A stretch of DNA of 64,000 nt from Paragonimus heterotremus (Eukaryota > Platyhelminthes > Trematoda > Plagiorchiida > Troglotrematidae), in contig LUCH01001011.1 in assembly GCA_013368495.1 (NCBI GenBank), forward strand, positions 22,469-86,468, written 5' to 3'. The translations under genes and the position numbers were made by a program. This document shows positions 14,331-26,049 of the stretch, piece after piece. Position 1 is the first letter of the stretch. Each line of letters starts with the position of its first letter. A model generated the notes under the pieces. It was not told the origin of the DNA. It ran no database searches and saw only the letters and a program-made list of their open reading frames with translations.

Positions 14331-15933
14331 GCTCAGAGTCAGGAGGGCAATTGTGGTGAATCAGATGCACAGCGTTGCCGCCGGAAATATGCGCCTAAGA
14401 GTCCGATAAGTCGACGGTTTAGCGTATCTGTTGCACTATCACTCTTAAAATGGAGACGGATGAAAATAGTCTTCTTTTCTATCATAGAAATCTGACACCG
14501 TGGTTATCCTAGTAAACGTAGCCCACAATAGTAGAGATGGGGCGGATTCATTATACGACTACGAGTAAAACCGCGTTACCTTCGCCAACACATTAACTTT
14601 GATGCTAGTGGTTCGTAGTCAATTTACATTCACGAGGTAATGTGAACCGGCGCGGTGGTACTGGCAAGACAACTCTCACGTCGCAAGGAGTTTAGGATTT
14701 TGGGACGTCGAAGGTGATCTCACTACACATCTCTCAAACGCCTTGTGGTTTGTGGGTTTACGCTAGAAATGGACGTATAATGGATGAAGTGTACTACTTA
14801 TGCGATGGGGAAGTGGCTCAAAAAATGTTCTACTTTGAACCTGATATTACTGGATGGAATACTAATTCAAACAACTTGAGCAAACAAAAAATTGCTTCAT
14901 GTCATGATGTATTCTTAACCGCTGACATATTTTTGTAAATGACTCTGACACGCTCTGGAGTTGTTAGCAAGAAGACGTTGTTCACAACCACACAGTCTCT
15001 GAGCTCATGACTGCTGAATTATCATTATAGCGCTAACACATTTATACTACAGTTACTTCATCTTAACAAGTAAATGTCAAAAACATATCCGTAGCACCGT
15101 TGCGGTCACAAGACACCGTCTGTACAATGTAATATAAGGTTGTTATCATCTAAGCAACCTGGTAAAGTTGATATTGTCTATCGCATGACATACACATTTG
15201 TGAACATAACCTACTGTCTAAACCTCAGTTATTCACAGCAGCTTGTGTGAAAGTATCATCTTTACCAGCTAACTGATTCCCATCGTAAGAAGCATCATCG
15301 AAAGCTTAGCACTTGTTTTCTTTATCAGAACACGTATGAAGCGTTCTCAGTCAAGGAGTAGAATAACATTGTTTCAGTTCATGGTCATAAACATATCATA
15401 TTAGATTTACTTCACGAGGACAGTAAATGTTTCTGTGACACTCTTGAATGACGTATTACCAACCAGGACGTGAAACTATCGCAAACAATAACGTATTGTT
15501 CTACATGTTCTCTGTATCCCGGCAAAATTCGCAGTCATCTCGGGGAGCATTTTTTTAATCCGTTTTCTCCCCCGAACATGAACACATGCACGAAAATTGG
15601 TTAGTAGATGGCACAGTCGGTGGAGCGAATTATGGTGGATTGATGAACACTATGTTAATCACTCAGGCGTCTATGATCCATTATAACCTGGTAGAAATGT
15701 TCACTAAAGATACAAACCTTTCTTTTTTGAGCCACTTCCATATGCCATTGCTAAGTTTCACGAAATGTACAATACACTTTTACGTTCGAAAATACCCAAT
15801 GTAGTCATGAGAAGGACAAAGTAGCGAACAAGACTTGCTTTCTGTGTTTGATCATCATGCTAATTATACCACAATAAATATGAAAACAACAACTGGGGTG
15901 AGGCTGGAAAACGGTCAATGGGCGACGTGTTTA

Positions 15934-16392
15934 TTATGAGTTACGCAGTGATTGTTCCAAATGGTGGGCTCGACTGATTGTGGGCCAGGGAAGATCAAGC
16001 GTCCGTACGGGTTTCTTCTGAGCGCAGAGGTCTGGGTTGTGCAATCGGATACTAATGGCCCCGGCAACGGTCAACATTCGGAATCTCCTAATATTTGACC
16101 GATTCTTTGGCACTTGGTAGACAGTCTGAAAGGCGTCCTTCTTATTGACAGAACGATTAAATACAGTGAAATGAGCAACAATCGCGCTCGAAACCGTTTC
16201 AATCGCATCACTATTCAACCGTGCAGGATGATGTTTACGCACTCTATCGGACCATCGCCTTGTAGTACTACCTAGGAATGATACTCGACACTGGCAAATA
16301 AATGAGTTCACACAACAGCTGGTTGTGAAATATGAAGGTTTGTCTTTGAGTTGTGACATGATAACCGCTGTTGAACGGAAACTCACGCACAA
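15934..16392 (-). mobile_element. Penelope-like element, GIY-YIG endonuclease region
   Basis: This 152-codon open frame includes CVNSFICQCRVSFLGSTTRR, WSDRVRKHHPARL, SSAIVAHFTVFN, FQTVYQVP, FRMLTVAGAISIRLHNPDLC and KKPVRTLDLPW. This matches the C-terminal GIY-YIG nuclease of trematode Penelope-like elements: CxC, YIGxTTRxLxxRxxEH, a central SAIxxHL, and a final RxxxAxAIxIRxxxPxLCxQK. The first Tyr-Ile-Gly is SFLG here. It lies directly downstream of the reverse transcriptase frame 16435-16968, separated by a frame change, as expected for one decayed ORF. Confidence 0.78.
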
Positions 16393-16434
16393 TCAAACTG
16401 CTCGGTAGGTTGTTTCGACTGACTTTCTAAACTT

Positions 16435-16968
16435 TCATGCAACAACTTCTGCCATGAGATCTCCCTTGAAGGACATGCTAATAAACGCAATTCTCTTATT
16501 CACAGAGGGTGGCTTAAGTTTCAACTCTACCGTCTGCATCGCCTTCTGAATGAAACGCACTGAGTAGTCAATTTGCATGAACACTTCTTGAAGAAAGTCT
16601 AGCTCAGCTTGTAAAGTATCAGGGGTGCAGATCTTTTGTGCCATACCCGTTAAACATCGCTTTAGATTTCGCTTTTGATTAAGCGGAACGAAACTGTCGA
16701 AATGGATGTATTGGCCACACAAAGTTTTTTTATACACATTTCGTCGGACTGAACCATCTTCTCGTCTTACTATGCTAACATCCAATAAATTCATTTGATC
16801 ATTATTGTCTGACTCCTTGGTGAATTTAATACTGCTGTGGGCTGAGTTAAAAGTTGCCATAACTTTGTTTATGTTAGAATTCTCGTTTACGATGCAAAAG
16901 ATATCATCAACATGGCGTTTATAACATGCAAGTTGTTCCATCACCACATTCAATTTATCAGTCTCCAC
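16435..16968 (-). mobile_element. Penelope-like element reverse transcriptase, palm to thumb, truncated
   Basis: The frame starts METDKLNVVMEQLACYKRHV followed by DDIFCIV. This is the RT catalytic block C (usually YVDDI, here HVDD), with both Asp residues kept. Then come MNLLDVSIVRREDGS, VYKKTLCGQYIHFDSFVPLN and QKRNLKRCL, the classic Penelope signature LLDVxIxRxxDGxxxxxVYRKPTxTxxYIHFxSFVPLxxKRNL. The earlier RT motifs normally lie about 150 residues upstream. Upstream DNA instead reads an N-terminal-like segment, so an internal deletion removed motifs 1-B. It is therefore dead as an enzyme even though this piece is open for 177 codons. Confidence 0.82.
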
Positions 16969-17435
16969 TTTGATTTGACGTTTTACGAATGTTACTTAAG
17001 TCACGTTGTAAACCTACTTCCAGCGCATCTTGAATCTGAAAGTCGCTATCTTTCTGACCAGATTTCAACCTTAAGAAGTCGAAATATGGAGAATTCAGAC
17101 TACCTAGCTGATTGTCGTTTTGTGTCTTACCGAAGAAATACCTAAAATCAGAGGTGTTTCAGAAAGTGTATATACATGGCGAAATATACGTGTCTTGCAT
17201 TTTGGCTTCTCAGACTTGTTGTCTACCTCTGTCTTCCTCCTACGTCCCACCATCTCTAAGTAGTGCTTTTTAGTATTCATGTGACCATGTCGAATGAATG
17301 CAGTAGGAGCAACGCCACTATAGTAAAAAGAACCATCAGCATTACGTTGATGTTTAAAAGAATATAATTTATTTATTTCGGTCAGATAGCAAACTCCCAG
17401 CGCATTGTGATGACTGCGGTTTTGTTCGTACATCG
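16960..17435 (-). mobile_element. Penelope-like element N-terminal region (probable)
   Basis: The minus strand has a 109-codon frame with a Lys/Arg-rich part and VYTLSETPLILGISSV, resembling the LSxxxLSxxExxVLxxGLxF block at the start of Penelope ORFs. After a frameshift it continues FRYFFGKTQNDNQLGS and DSDFQIQDALEVGLQRDLSN, up to the junction with the reverse transcriptase frame at 16968. The assignment rests on position and one short motif. Confidence 0.42.
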
Positions 17436-17560
17436 TAACTCTCTAACTGTGATTCAAAGCCTGTAATAATTTTTAATCAGTAGTCAAACAACGAAACAAA
17501 TCCTGAATGCTAATCTATCGGAAGACGCGACACAGTGTTTGCTGCGACAACATGACATCT

Positions 17561-17920
17561 TCAGATTTTTGGTAAACTTTTCCTGCATGAATCTGAATTG
17601 ACAACTACTTTCTCAAAATCTTCAAGGAAAATCGGGCAGCTTTTTACCTGTGGCCTAATATACGGTTTCTTGATGTGATTACATTCTTTTGACGGGAAGG
17701 TAACCCTGTTGTGAGGTGGCATTTGGAAGATACCAGTTTTGTCTTCAAGCGTTCGTGTCCTTGTAACCTTGCATGCCGTACAAACACTGTTCATAAGGAG
17801 TCTGTGATACTGTCTGAAGTATCCTTTAAACGTTTTACAAGTAGTGAGACACACGCTTTTGCAAGCACTTTCCACATCAGGTTCTTTCGTTATGCGAGTT
17901 GAAACAATGCTTTCCACTAA
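17561..17920 (-). mobile_element. second Penelope-like fragment, N-terminal/fingers region (probable)
   Basis: The minus strand reads VESIVSTRITKEPDVESACK, then TCKTFKGYF, EDKTGIFQMPPHNRVTF and KKPYIRP. DKTGIFxMPxxxxVTF resembles the ADKxGxxVVMxxxDYV block that follows the N-terminal region in Penelope RTs. On the minus strand it lies upstream of the LSETPL block at about 17.17 kb, which is the wrong order for one intact element. It is more likely the remnant of a neighbouring copy. Confidence 0.4.
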
Positions 17921-20159
17921 ATACGCTTAGATCTCTGTCACTTATGGTTCAATATCTGATTGATGCAATCACTTCCAAATTGAAGATTAGGGTCATTTGT
18001 GGATATCTTCAATCTTAAATTCGTCTTGTTTCTTTTGTGAGTTGTACTGGTTTTCATGTGTGCTTCACATTTATGTTATGGAACTGCAGACTTCTAAGCA
18101 GACCATCTAAAATCTGCTAGTTGTATGGCTAACCATTTATGAACTATGTATGACGTAGCAGAATTTTTAAAGTTGACATGAAAACGAACAGATCAGTCAT
18201 GGTTCAGCGTCTAAAAACAATGGTTGCTTCAAATGCTTTTGCGAACCAAATTAAATGAGATACCTGGCGTGATAAATGTACGGATTTAGGGTGTGTTATA
18301 TTGCGTGAAAAACTAATAGACCGTATCACCGACAACGGACTACCAATATGTCGCCGAAGGTATCACGCTATTGCCGACAAGCTCGGAAAACTGAACGTCT
18401 GTTAAAATAGGCTGAGATGATCCACAGTAAACTACCTGACAGATTCGATTTACTCCTCCAGAATAATTAGAAAACTTACCGTTCTTTTGTTGTACTTCTT
18501 CTAACTTCACATTTGCAGCTTACATCTTACTATTTGGGATTTACTCGTCTATTTTTGAGTGATAGGAAGTTTGATCTGTCTGAACCTTTGACTAGCAGGT
18601 TTTGGCGGACTACGCTGAAAACATCATTATTCATACTCCTAGTCAGACGGATTTGCAAAAATAAAACAAAGCGTGCGGTTAGAGGTAGAAAGTTCAACAC
18701 GAGACAGGTGATTACGATCGTGTTCAAGTATATTTGGATTTCGAGCACTGCCACAAAGTACCCGAACACAGATTAAATAAACGGCTTCATCACAGTTTAG
18801 ATTTAGTTAGCACTGAGTGAGACCTAGGGATTACAAAGTATCCTGTTGATTCATTCGATGTGACAATATCTGACCTGAGCATTCCAGGATAAGACAAATA
18901 GGTCCCCAGTTTGATTCAGTGCTGTCGGGAACTGGCAGCGTTAAGTTCAATCTCAGTGCTTGGTAGGTGTCAGCGGTAAAAATGACGCCATATATTATAG
19001 AATACGAGGAAGTTGGAAGGTTACATGATTAAGCATTTTTAGAGTTTCAAGAAGGTAAAAATTTACCATCATGAATTGTCATTATTTTGGTCAACATCGA
19101 CGCACTTTCTATCCACAACAATGCACCTTTCCACTTAGCGGGCCCGTAAATCGCATTATTAAAAGTAACATTTTTCCAGCTTGTCTTATTAAAAAGAACA
19201 TTTTGCATGACCGATTTACTCACATAGCTTCGTTTCCCACGCATATTCCTTTCAAATGTTTGGAGTTAATAGAAATACTAAACTGCGGAATCAGTATAAT
19301 AAAGTATGCGCTGCTGGAGACAAATCTCAGGGTCGGCGAATAACTTAATGTTTTGTTTAAACTCCTGCGAAGGTTTGCCTTCAAGATGCATGAATCAATT
19401 ATACAATCGTGTTCCCTGACGAATGCTGACTCAACCAGGAAACGTTCGAAGCGCCCAGAATCATTTCCTAACCAGATGCCATAGTCGGCAGGCTGTTTCC
19501 CCTTGATAAAAGAACTATCATCAATTTCCTATATCATTTTGGTTAATGGATTTTGCGTAAGAAACGTTCAAATGTTTGGGTACTGAAACCTCTACGACCT
19601 GGAAATAAGTTTGTATCTCATAAACTGTTTAAAGTCAGTTATATTTGCGTGATAATTCGAACATGTGGTCATTAACGTTACGTTCTAAAGCGGTACTTCG
19701 AAAAAATGACTATTTTGTCACCATAATCGAGTGAAATATGGCCTATGAAGTTCTCGAACTTGGTATTTCCGAGAATTATGGATGGCTGCACTAATTTCAG
19801 AACGTGCGCTGACAGTTTCAGCCAACCACCCCTCAAGAAGGAAACAAGTTGAATCGGATAGCATTTCGAAACAAAGGCAAGCTTTCGCCGCGAACGAACA
19901 ATTGTAAATTACAAATAAAGCGTACAGCGTAGAGGATTAGCCACATTAAATTTGAGGCATGTAATAGTTGAAAGTAGGTCATATGTAGATGAACAACGCC
20001 GAAGCTGTTATTTTGGGGCCCTCCGTAGACTTTTCAGCATGATAACGGAAACGCTTCATTCTCTATGTTTTTATGAATGTTCGTCTAAAAACTGTTTGCA
20101 TTGAGAATTACAAAACAGTGCGTGCCGAAACCACCAACATCCATGAAAGGACACGCATT
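17921..20159. other. no gene recognised
   Basis: Short frames on both strands that overlap one another (for example 18513-18776 plus and 18530-18769 minus), as in non-coding DNA. Nothing else seen. Confidence 0.5.
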
Positions 20160-20395
20160 TAGAGGAGACCCAATTGCGAAGAGTGAGAGCTTCGACTGGA
20201 TTCGAACCAGCGACAGCAACAGCATGCTTAAACTTGGCGGCCATTCAACCAGCTGGGCCACAAATCCACTCCAATAGCTCGGAATTTCTACATTTGGACC
20301 TAGTGACCCACTGTCGCTGGTTCGAATCCAGCCAAAGTCCAGCTTTTTCGCGATTGGTCCCTTCTAAATTACCGAATTTGCCAAACTATTTATTA
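20160..20395. mobile_element. tRNA-derived SINE foldback pair
   Basis: A minus-strand copy (20160-20310) has its B box complement GGATTCGAACC. It is followed immediately by a plus-strand piece (20311-20395) beginning CTGTCGCTGGTTCGAATCC. The arms 20161-20216 and 20311-20365 are imperfect inverted repeats. The 24 bases around the B box match at nearly every position, with a loop of about 94 bases. The plus piece lacks the head and A box. Confidence 0.78.
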
Positions 20396-20483
20396 GTAGT
20401 GAAATGTCAACACTCATCGACGATACCGGTGGATTCTAGCGTGAACTGATCGAGAAATCCTACTTAGGCAGTCAGTCAGCTGA

Positions 20484-20703
20484 ATCATTTGGTGGTTTCC
20501 ATATGGCACAGCTGGTTGGTTGGATAACTAGGTCCAAATTTGACATTTTTGAGCTTCTGGCGTGGCTTCGTAGCTCAGCTAGTGGTGTGTTTATCACGTT
20601 TAGGTGTGTTGTTCCTGTCGCAGGTGGGAATCCAGCCGAAGTTCGGATTTTTCGCAAGCGGATCACTTTTAATTTATCAAATCTGCCAAACAACCTATTG
20701 GTA
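20484..20703 (+). mobile_element. tRNA-derived SINE (second family), full-length-like copy
   Basis: A leader of about 85 bases (ATCATTTGGTGG...) precedes a tRNA-like part with A box TAGCTCAGCTAGT (20571-20583) and B box GGTGGGAATCC (20623-20633). A tail follows (GCCGAAGTTCGGATTTTTCG...CTGCCAAAC). Copies with the same order lie at 27140, 28069 and 37192. The A box is a perfect tRNA match. No RNA gene function is implied. Confidence 0.8.
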
Positions 20704-23700
20704 AGCAACATCCTATAAATATGTGCTTATTTATGTATCAGTTAATGCTGGTCAAATGTCAAGAGTTATTGAATCATCGCTCCGAATCCTTCTACGCGTT
20801 AGTTTCGTGAATGCAGTTGCTGATGCCGCGGATATAAAAAATTCCACAGCTAGTTTTATGCCCAACCATAATGTAAAAATTTGCTTTTGTTATGACCTAG
20901 ACCACAGACATTGCGCTCACTGCACATATGTCATTATACAACAACACGTGGTTCTTCATTAATAAGAAATGACAGTGACGGTAGAGACAAATATTTGCGT
21001 AAACAAACCAATGGCTCATTTGCGAGGTATGGAAGATGGTTCCATATTTAAAGTTTTCAAAGCGTGATTTTCACCTATCGAAAGAAATGATTGCAAATAA
21101 ACTCCACATCTTTGTTATGGAATAACTCAAATAGATTACCGATATACTAGGCAAAGTTTTTGTGTCTTCCAGTTCCCCCGAACAACCACTTCTAGGTTCA
21201 CTCAAAAGCGAATGCAACTTTCCGTTTAGGTGAGTTCAGTCGATAAACTTTGTTGTGAGTCGGAGATCCAGGAAAAATTGTGTTTTCACTTGTGTTCTTA
21301 CCTGGTCTTACGGGTTAAAATAAACGGGCCTGTTTAATTGTTGAAGAACAATTAAATCATTCATGCCCAACCTGCACTGAACCTGTGGTCTGTGCGACAG
21401 GCTGGTTGTAGGTAACCACTCCGCAGAATCGAACCTCAAGGTTTTCTCAGTTCCACTTGAACAGAGGTTGTCATAAGGTTTCACGGCTTGTAATATTGGG
21501 TATAAAAACTGTGATCAGGTACGAGTGAGGCTAAATGCAGACCACTCTTGACAGAAGACTTCATCGTTAACTGGTGAGTTTTTGTCATAAGTAATCCGTC
21601 AAGATTTATTACAAATCCCCCGGTTCAGCCCGCAGTCTTGAAGTGGCCTAAATCATTACAACCTATAAAGCGTAGTAAACGTTGTAACAACAGCGTTCCA
21701 TTACCTACTCCAATATCATATGTAAACTTCGTGCCAATCAGGGACGTCCGTCAACAAAATATGTACGCCATGTCCACTGATTTTTGCGGCAATCATGAAG
21801 GGTTATGAAGTTTATTTGAACTACGTGCTTAATACCGGTTCATTAGATATATGTGTTGTAGAAACCCTGGGAAGTATCCGTTCACAGTGAAGGTACCATA
21901 AGAACTAAAGTACCGGACAAGGACTTGATGGAATAAGTTAACACTTGGTTTTTAAATTTCATACTGAAGAAAGCAGATGACTTGTATGCTAACTCCTCGT
22001 AGAGTTTTGAAAGTGAAATAACGCAAGATTTTATACTTTATGACCGTAAGTTAGAACTCATACATTGTCGATAAACCACAGAAGTAAAAAGTATTCATGA
22101 TGCTAAATTTACGCCCTTGTTAGCAACATGTGAGAATGAACATCAGAGCTTCTGAATAGAAAATGTGCATGTAATCATTCGTCCCGTCAGATGATTCAGC
22201 GTTAGATAGTGCAAGAAACCAAACTACTGCCAACTTTGACTATTTCTGTGGATAATACCATGGCATGCGGCTACAATCTACACTTTGAAACAATTGTACA
22301 ATAGATGCAGTAGACCAGGCAACACACAAACACCACCAAGTCACGATGTGTACTGTCATCACTACGTCAGAATGAACAATATGGAGTTGAGTCTTTTTTG
22401 AGAACTCGGTTATTTTTGAAGAGATATGTCGTAGGAAAGAATTATGCGGGCAAGCAAACAATAATTCGTAAGTAAGAAATACAGTAGATGACTTGCGAGT
22501 TGTGTACAATTTTATGAAGTCACAACATAGCATTTTGCACCGTAAGTGCTAGCAGCTTGAACAAACTGACGTAGACCAGTGGCTTTCTCAAAGAGTTCAC
22601 TGAGAACTCAATGACATGGTAACACCAAAGTTGACTGCTTCGAGAGTAGTGGTTAGTCGAAGGGGTATCCAGAAAGGACTGTTCAATTGTTCCGATCAAA
22701 TCCTGGCTTTAAGAAAGCGGACGTGATCGTTTTTAGGGCTGGTAGGACTGTGCCTGTCGGACCAGCAGTTCAAGGTGGTACCGAACCACTAGTTTTCGGA
22801 ACGGAATAACGATTAGTGTTATCTGACAAGTAACCCAGTGGTTCAGATCGCCGCATCAGCCGACACTGAGTGATAGTGAAACATCCAACTTACTGAACTA
22901 GGCACACATAGCTAGCGCAGAATGCTAATCACTTAAGAAGTACCTAATCTTTGTGTGATCAAAAATTAACCATGCAACAATCGTATGGATGTGTGTATAT
23001 ATGTTACGTGTCTCACGCCCAGCACCACGCAATTCTTGATCAACGGTAAATGAATAAACGGTATGTGTCAATGCACGGTATTATTCCGTATCAATGAACC
23101 TGAGATAAGCTATTCCGGTTGCTCAAAGACGCACGAAAGGAATAAAGTTGTGAATGTCTTATGATGTCAAAATGTCAAATTCCAGAATACAAAAGCTGCA
23201 TATCTGGTATTAGACTTGTTACAGAATGCCGAAGCATAAGTAAGAACGGTCCCTCGTCATCTATTACTGAGTTGTGCCCATTTCAAACTTGCTGTTTTCT
23301 AATCCGGATCATGCTGACAAAGTCAGTTACTTTTGAGAGACGTGTGCGCCAGGCAGAGTCAAATCCCAAGTGTCAGAGTGATCCATCAAAAGAGAATCCA
23401 ATAGGACGGAAAAGCAACAGATGTTACTGGCCTACTGAGTTAGACAAGTAGGACACAGTGTTCTGAATATGCTGTGGAATTTTTTCATACGTTCATTCAT
23501 AATAAAATGTTTACTATCAACGGGCACACTGAATTTTCATTAAGGTTCAGTCTATGGTTAGTCAAGAAGTTTGAACGAATGAGAAGGCTGTGGTTTCTAA
23601 ATTAATGTTGACAACTAATTTATCGATTGGAGTTAACAGACAGTAACTGTGTCTCCATTTCGAGACGATCGGGCAACCTGATCATTATTCACAAGCGAAA

Positions 23701-23724
23701 GTGGTTGAGTGTTCACATATGATA
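20704..23724. other. no gene recognised; one perfect hairpin
   Basis: Frames of up to 97 codons lack motifs. A 10-bp perfect hairpin, TTTAATTGTT-GAAG-AACAATTAAA, is at 21333-21356. The region from about 23580 is partly shared with sequence near 52.24-52.31 and 54.36-54.44 kb, and may be a 5' extension of the hammerhead-SINE. Confidence 0.5.
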
Positions 23725-23985
23725 ATTCGGTCGTGCCTAATGTGAGGTCAATGGCGCAGTGGTAAACACGGTTGCCTCATGAACAACGTGTCCGTGGTTC
23801 AAGTCCCGGCAGTGGCGATGATATGCACTACTGACGAGCTCTAATGAGAGCGAAACTCGAGTCTAGTGCTTCTTTTCGAGATGGGCCGACTGGAAAGTCT
23901 ATGGGAATGCGACAGCTGCGATCAATTGTGGGTGATGTTCAATTTGAAACTAATTTATCGTCCTGAATATTTCTGAAATGAATAA
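23725..23985 (+). mobile_element. hammerhead-ribozyme SINE (SMalpha-like), best copy
   Basis: A tRNA-derived head carries a pol III A box (TGGCGCAGTGG, 23752-23762) and B box (GGTTCAAGTCCC, 23796-23807) at tRNA spacing. It is followed by a hammerhead ribozyme (23825-23869) and a roughly 110-base tail (CGACTGGAAAGTC...). The same three-part layout is known from the SMalpha repeats of Schistosoma. Other copies here are at 37.83-38.04 and 54.19-54.75 kb. Sequence shared with the 54.3 kb copy extends upstream to about 23.58 kb, so the 5' boundary is uncertain. It should be transcribed by pol III and mobilised by a LINE, by analogy with other SINEs. Confidence 0.8.
23825..23869 (+). ncRNA. type I hammerhead ribozyme with minimal stem III
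   Basis: Stem I is GCACTA (23825-23830) paired perfectly with TAGTGC (23864-23869). The core CTGACGA is at 23831-23837. Stem II is GCTC (23838-23841) with GAGC (23848-23851) around a TAATGA loop. GAAA is at 23852-23855. Stem III is only CTCGAG, then TC, placing the predicted cut after the C of GTC at 23863. All invariant core bases are present. CTC/GAG leaves no loop, so folding needs a single C-G pair with a TCGA loop, or pairing between two molecules. Short-stem-III hammerheads of retroelements are known to act as dimers. Confidence 0.88.
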
Positions 23986-25129
23986 ACAAATGAAAACCTG
24001 CATTATACTTATTGATATCATGTTTATCATAAATTGATTTTGTATGTTTCCCCGACCACTGATAGTGATCGCATTTGTCGGGTTGAAACAAAGTTTGTGC
24101 AGATCATTGATATAGTTATTTTCACATAAGTACGGTATGGTTATCGTTTATAAACGATTTTATTTCCTCCAAACCTATGCACTGCTGATGTCCAGCTCTT
24201 CTTGAATACAAAGATAAAACTTTCCTTTAGCATATTATTTCATGTTTCCAGCAAAGTGCTAATTTTTACAATGAAATGCTTACACGATAATGACGGCCAT
24301 ACAACAATACCGTCTCATTTAAGTCTTGTTTGGTTTTGTTTTCATGCTAGTTACACGTTTACAACTGACGAGAGTGTGCGAAATGAATTCATATCGTAAT
24401 TCGTGTCTTCTGACTAATCTATTCAAATATCGATTAATTGTATTGGTTTACAACCTTCACATGTAATGAGAAACATGAGCTCGTTTATCTCTAATGTCAC
24501 GTCTGGCTTTGTATGCTAGGTCGTGCTGTGTGAAATTTAGTGGGCTTAGATGAATTAGTCAAAAGATCGAATTTCGGAAGAATGATCTTCAGATTGGGAA
24601 TTTTTACGGGTTATTCTGCAGGGTTGAAAATTACGGCAGTGCTTATACTGATTGTGAGTATGCGCCCACATTTTATCTCAAGCTGAACAACATTCTCAGC
24701 AGACCGCAGTCGCTCCGTTTTCATAGGCTGTTTAGTCAGCCTGTTTCGAAAAAAAGCCCTACGCCCCAATTTCGCTGTTGTTAAGGCTCGTTAGTGGTGA
24801 GTGTCCTTTTCACAGCCGCAATCAAGAATCCAGTCACGCTTTCATGAGGCAACTTTGTTCATTATCGCGACATTGACCTCATATAATGCAAAACTGAATT
24901 ATCACATAAATCTAGCTGGAAACCGACTGATGTAGTAAGTTCACAATCAGCTGTTTTGAAGAAGTACAACCACTAGGATAACCTCTCCAGAACTACCTTT
25001 ATATCACGTACAGTTTAGATGAGTGATATTGGATTCATCGTCACCATCATCAACATAGAAATCAATGCATTAGTGACTCTTACTGATGCATGGCTGCCAC
25101 ACAATCATAAAGACGAAAGCAAGTATTGG

Positions 25130-25690
25130 TCAGGTAAAGGAAAGAAAGGGAGTAGAAGAGATCTGACTGCTGAGAATAGTTACTTCAATATTAATTCATT
25201 CAACATCAAGGTGCCTACGCCTTGCAAACAGACAACCGAGTTATAAGGGAAAGTAAAGCGTCATCACCGGGACAGCTTCCTTATGGTTTTTGCTGCTCCG
25301 TGTCATTACGTCAACCCACACTACAGACGACTCAGACAAACAACGACAACATTCACGCTACTGAGTTCGATCAACCGTCATCTCACCTAGCGTCTCCAGT
25401 CACCGACTCTGTGAATCGCGATGTCCCCAGAAGTGGAGACGAACTTGCCTACAGTGGCCATCCCCTTCGTGAACAACTTCGCTTCTCTACGCCAGGTCAT
25501 CATCTGTCGACCTCGCACCTGACGCCACAGCATTGGGAAGGAGTGTTTGGTACGACAGGGGACTAGCTCTTATCCCTAGCATATGGCTTAGCTACTCTAG
25601 TCTGTGTAAACTTAAGGAGTGAACAAAAGAATTCGTTCGACAATCACTACCAAATACCCGCTTCCAAACCTTTTCGTTGCTTACTCGTTG
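25130..25690 (+). repeat. unclassified dispersed repeat, copy A
   Basis: It shares long blocks with copies at 46.43-46.95 and 53.09-53.59 kb: CATTCAACATCAAGGTG, CACCTAGCGTCTCCAGTC, ACCGACTCTGTGA and AACAATCACTAC-like ends. A 114-codon plus frame (25222-25566) runs through it, but the corresponding frame is broken in copy B. It is probably non-coding, or a decayed retroelement part. Class unknown. Confidence 0.72.
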
Positions 25691-26049
25691 GTACCACCCA
25701 GTGTCCATAATTGCATATAGACATCGGTGATCAGACACCTGGTGACAGTTCACGTCTTCTACTCTGAACTATCAAGTTTCGTAGCCGTAAAGTAATACAT
25801 CCCTAACTGTCACTTTATATACACTACCCTTAGGCATCAGAGATATGCCCGTTAGATTGTGAAATATCGTCCCAGCCTTAAAGACACGTGCATCGATTTT
25901 ATTCCCATCAACTCTGTCGAGGATGATGCAGCGTTTCAGACCCATAAACTATTCATCAATCATCAAAATTTCATTATCCAATATCTAATTTGTATAATCA
26001 GTAAGTCATGCAGAATTACTTTGCAATATTTGGCTGCGAAATGTATTCC

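Noticed and set aside
20174..20711. Candidate tRNA genes suggested by good A and B boxes
   Set aside because: No cloverleaf with proper acceptor stem could be formed, and the same units recur with SINE leaders and tails.
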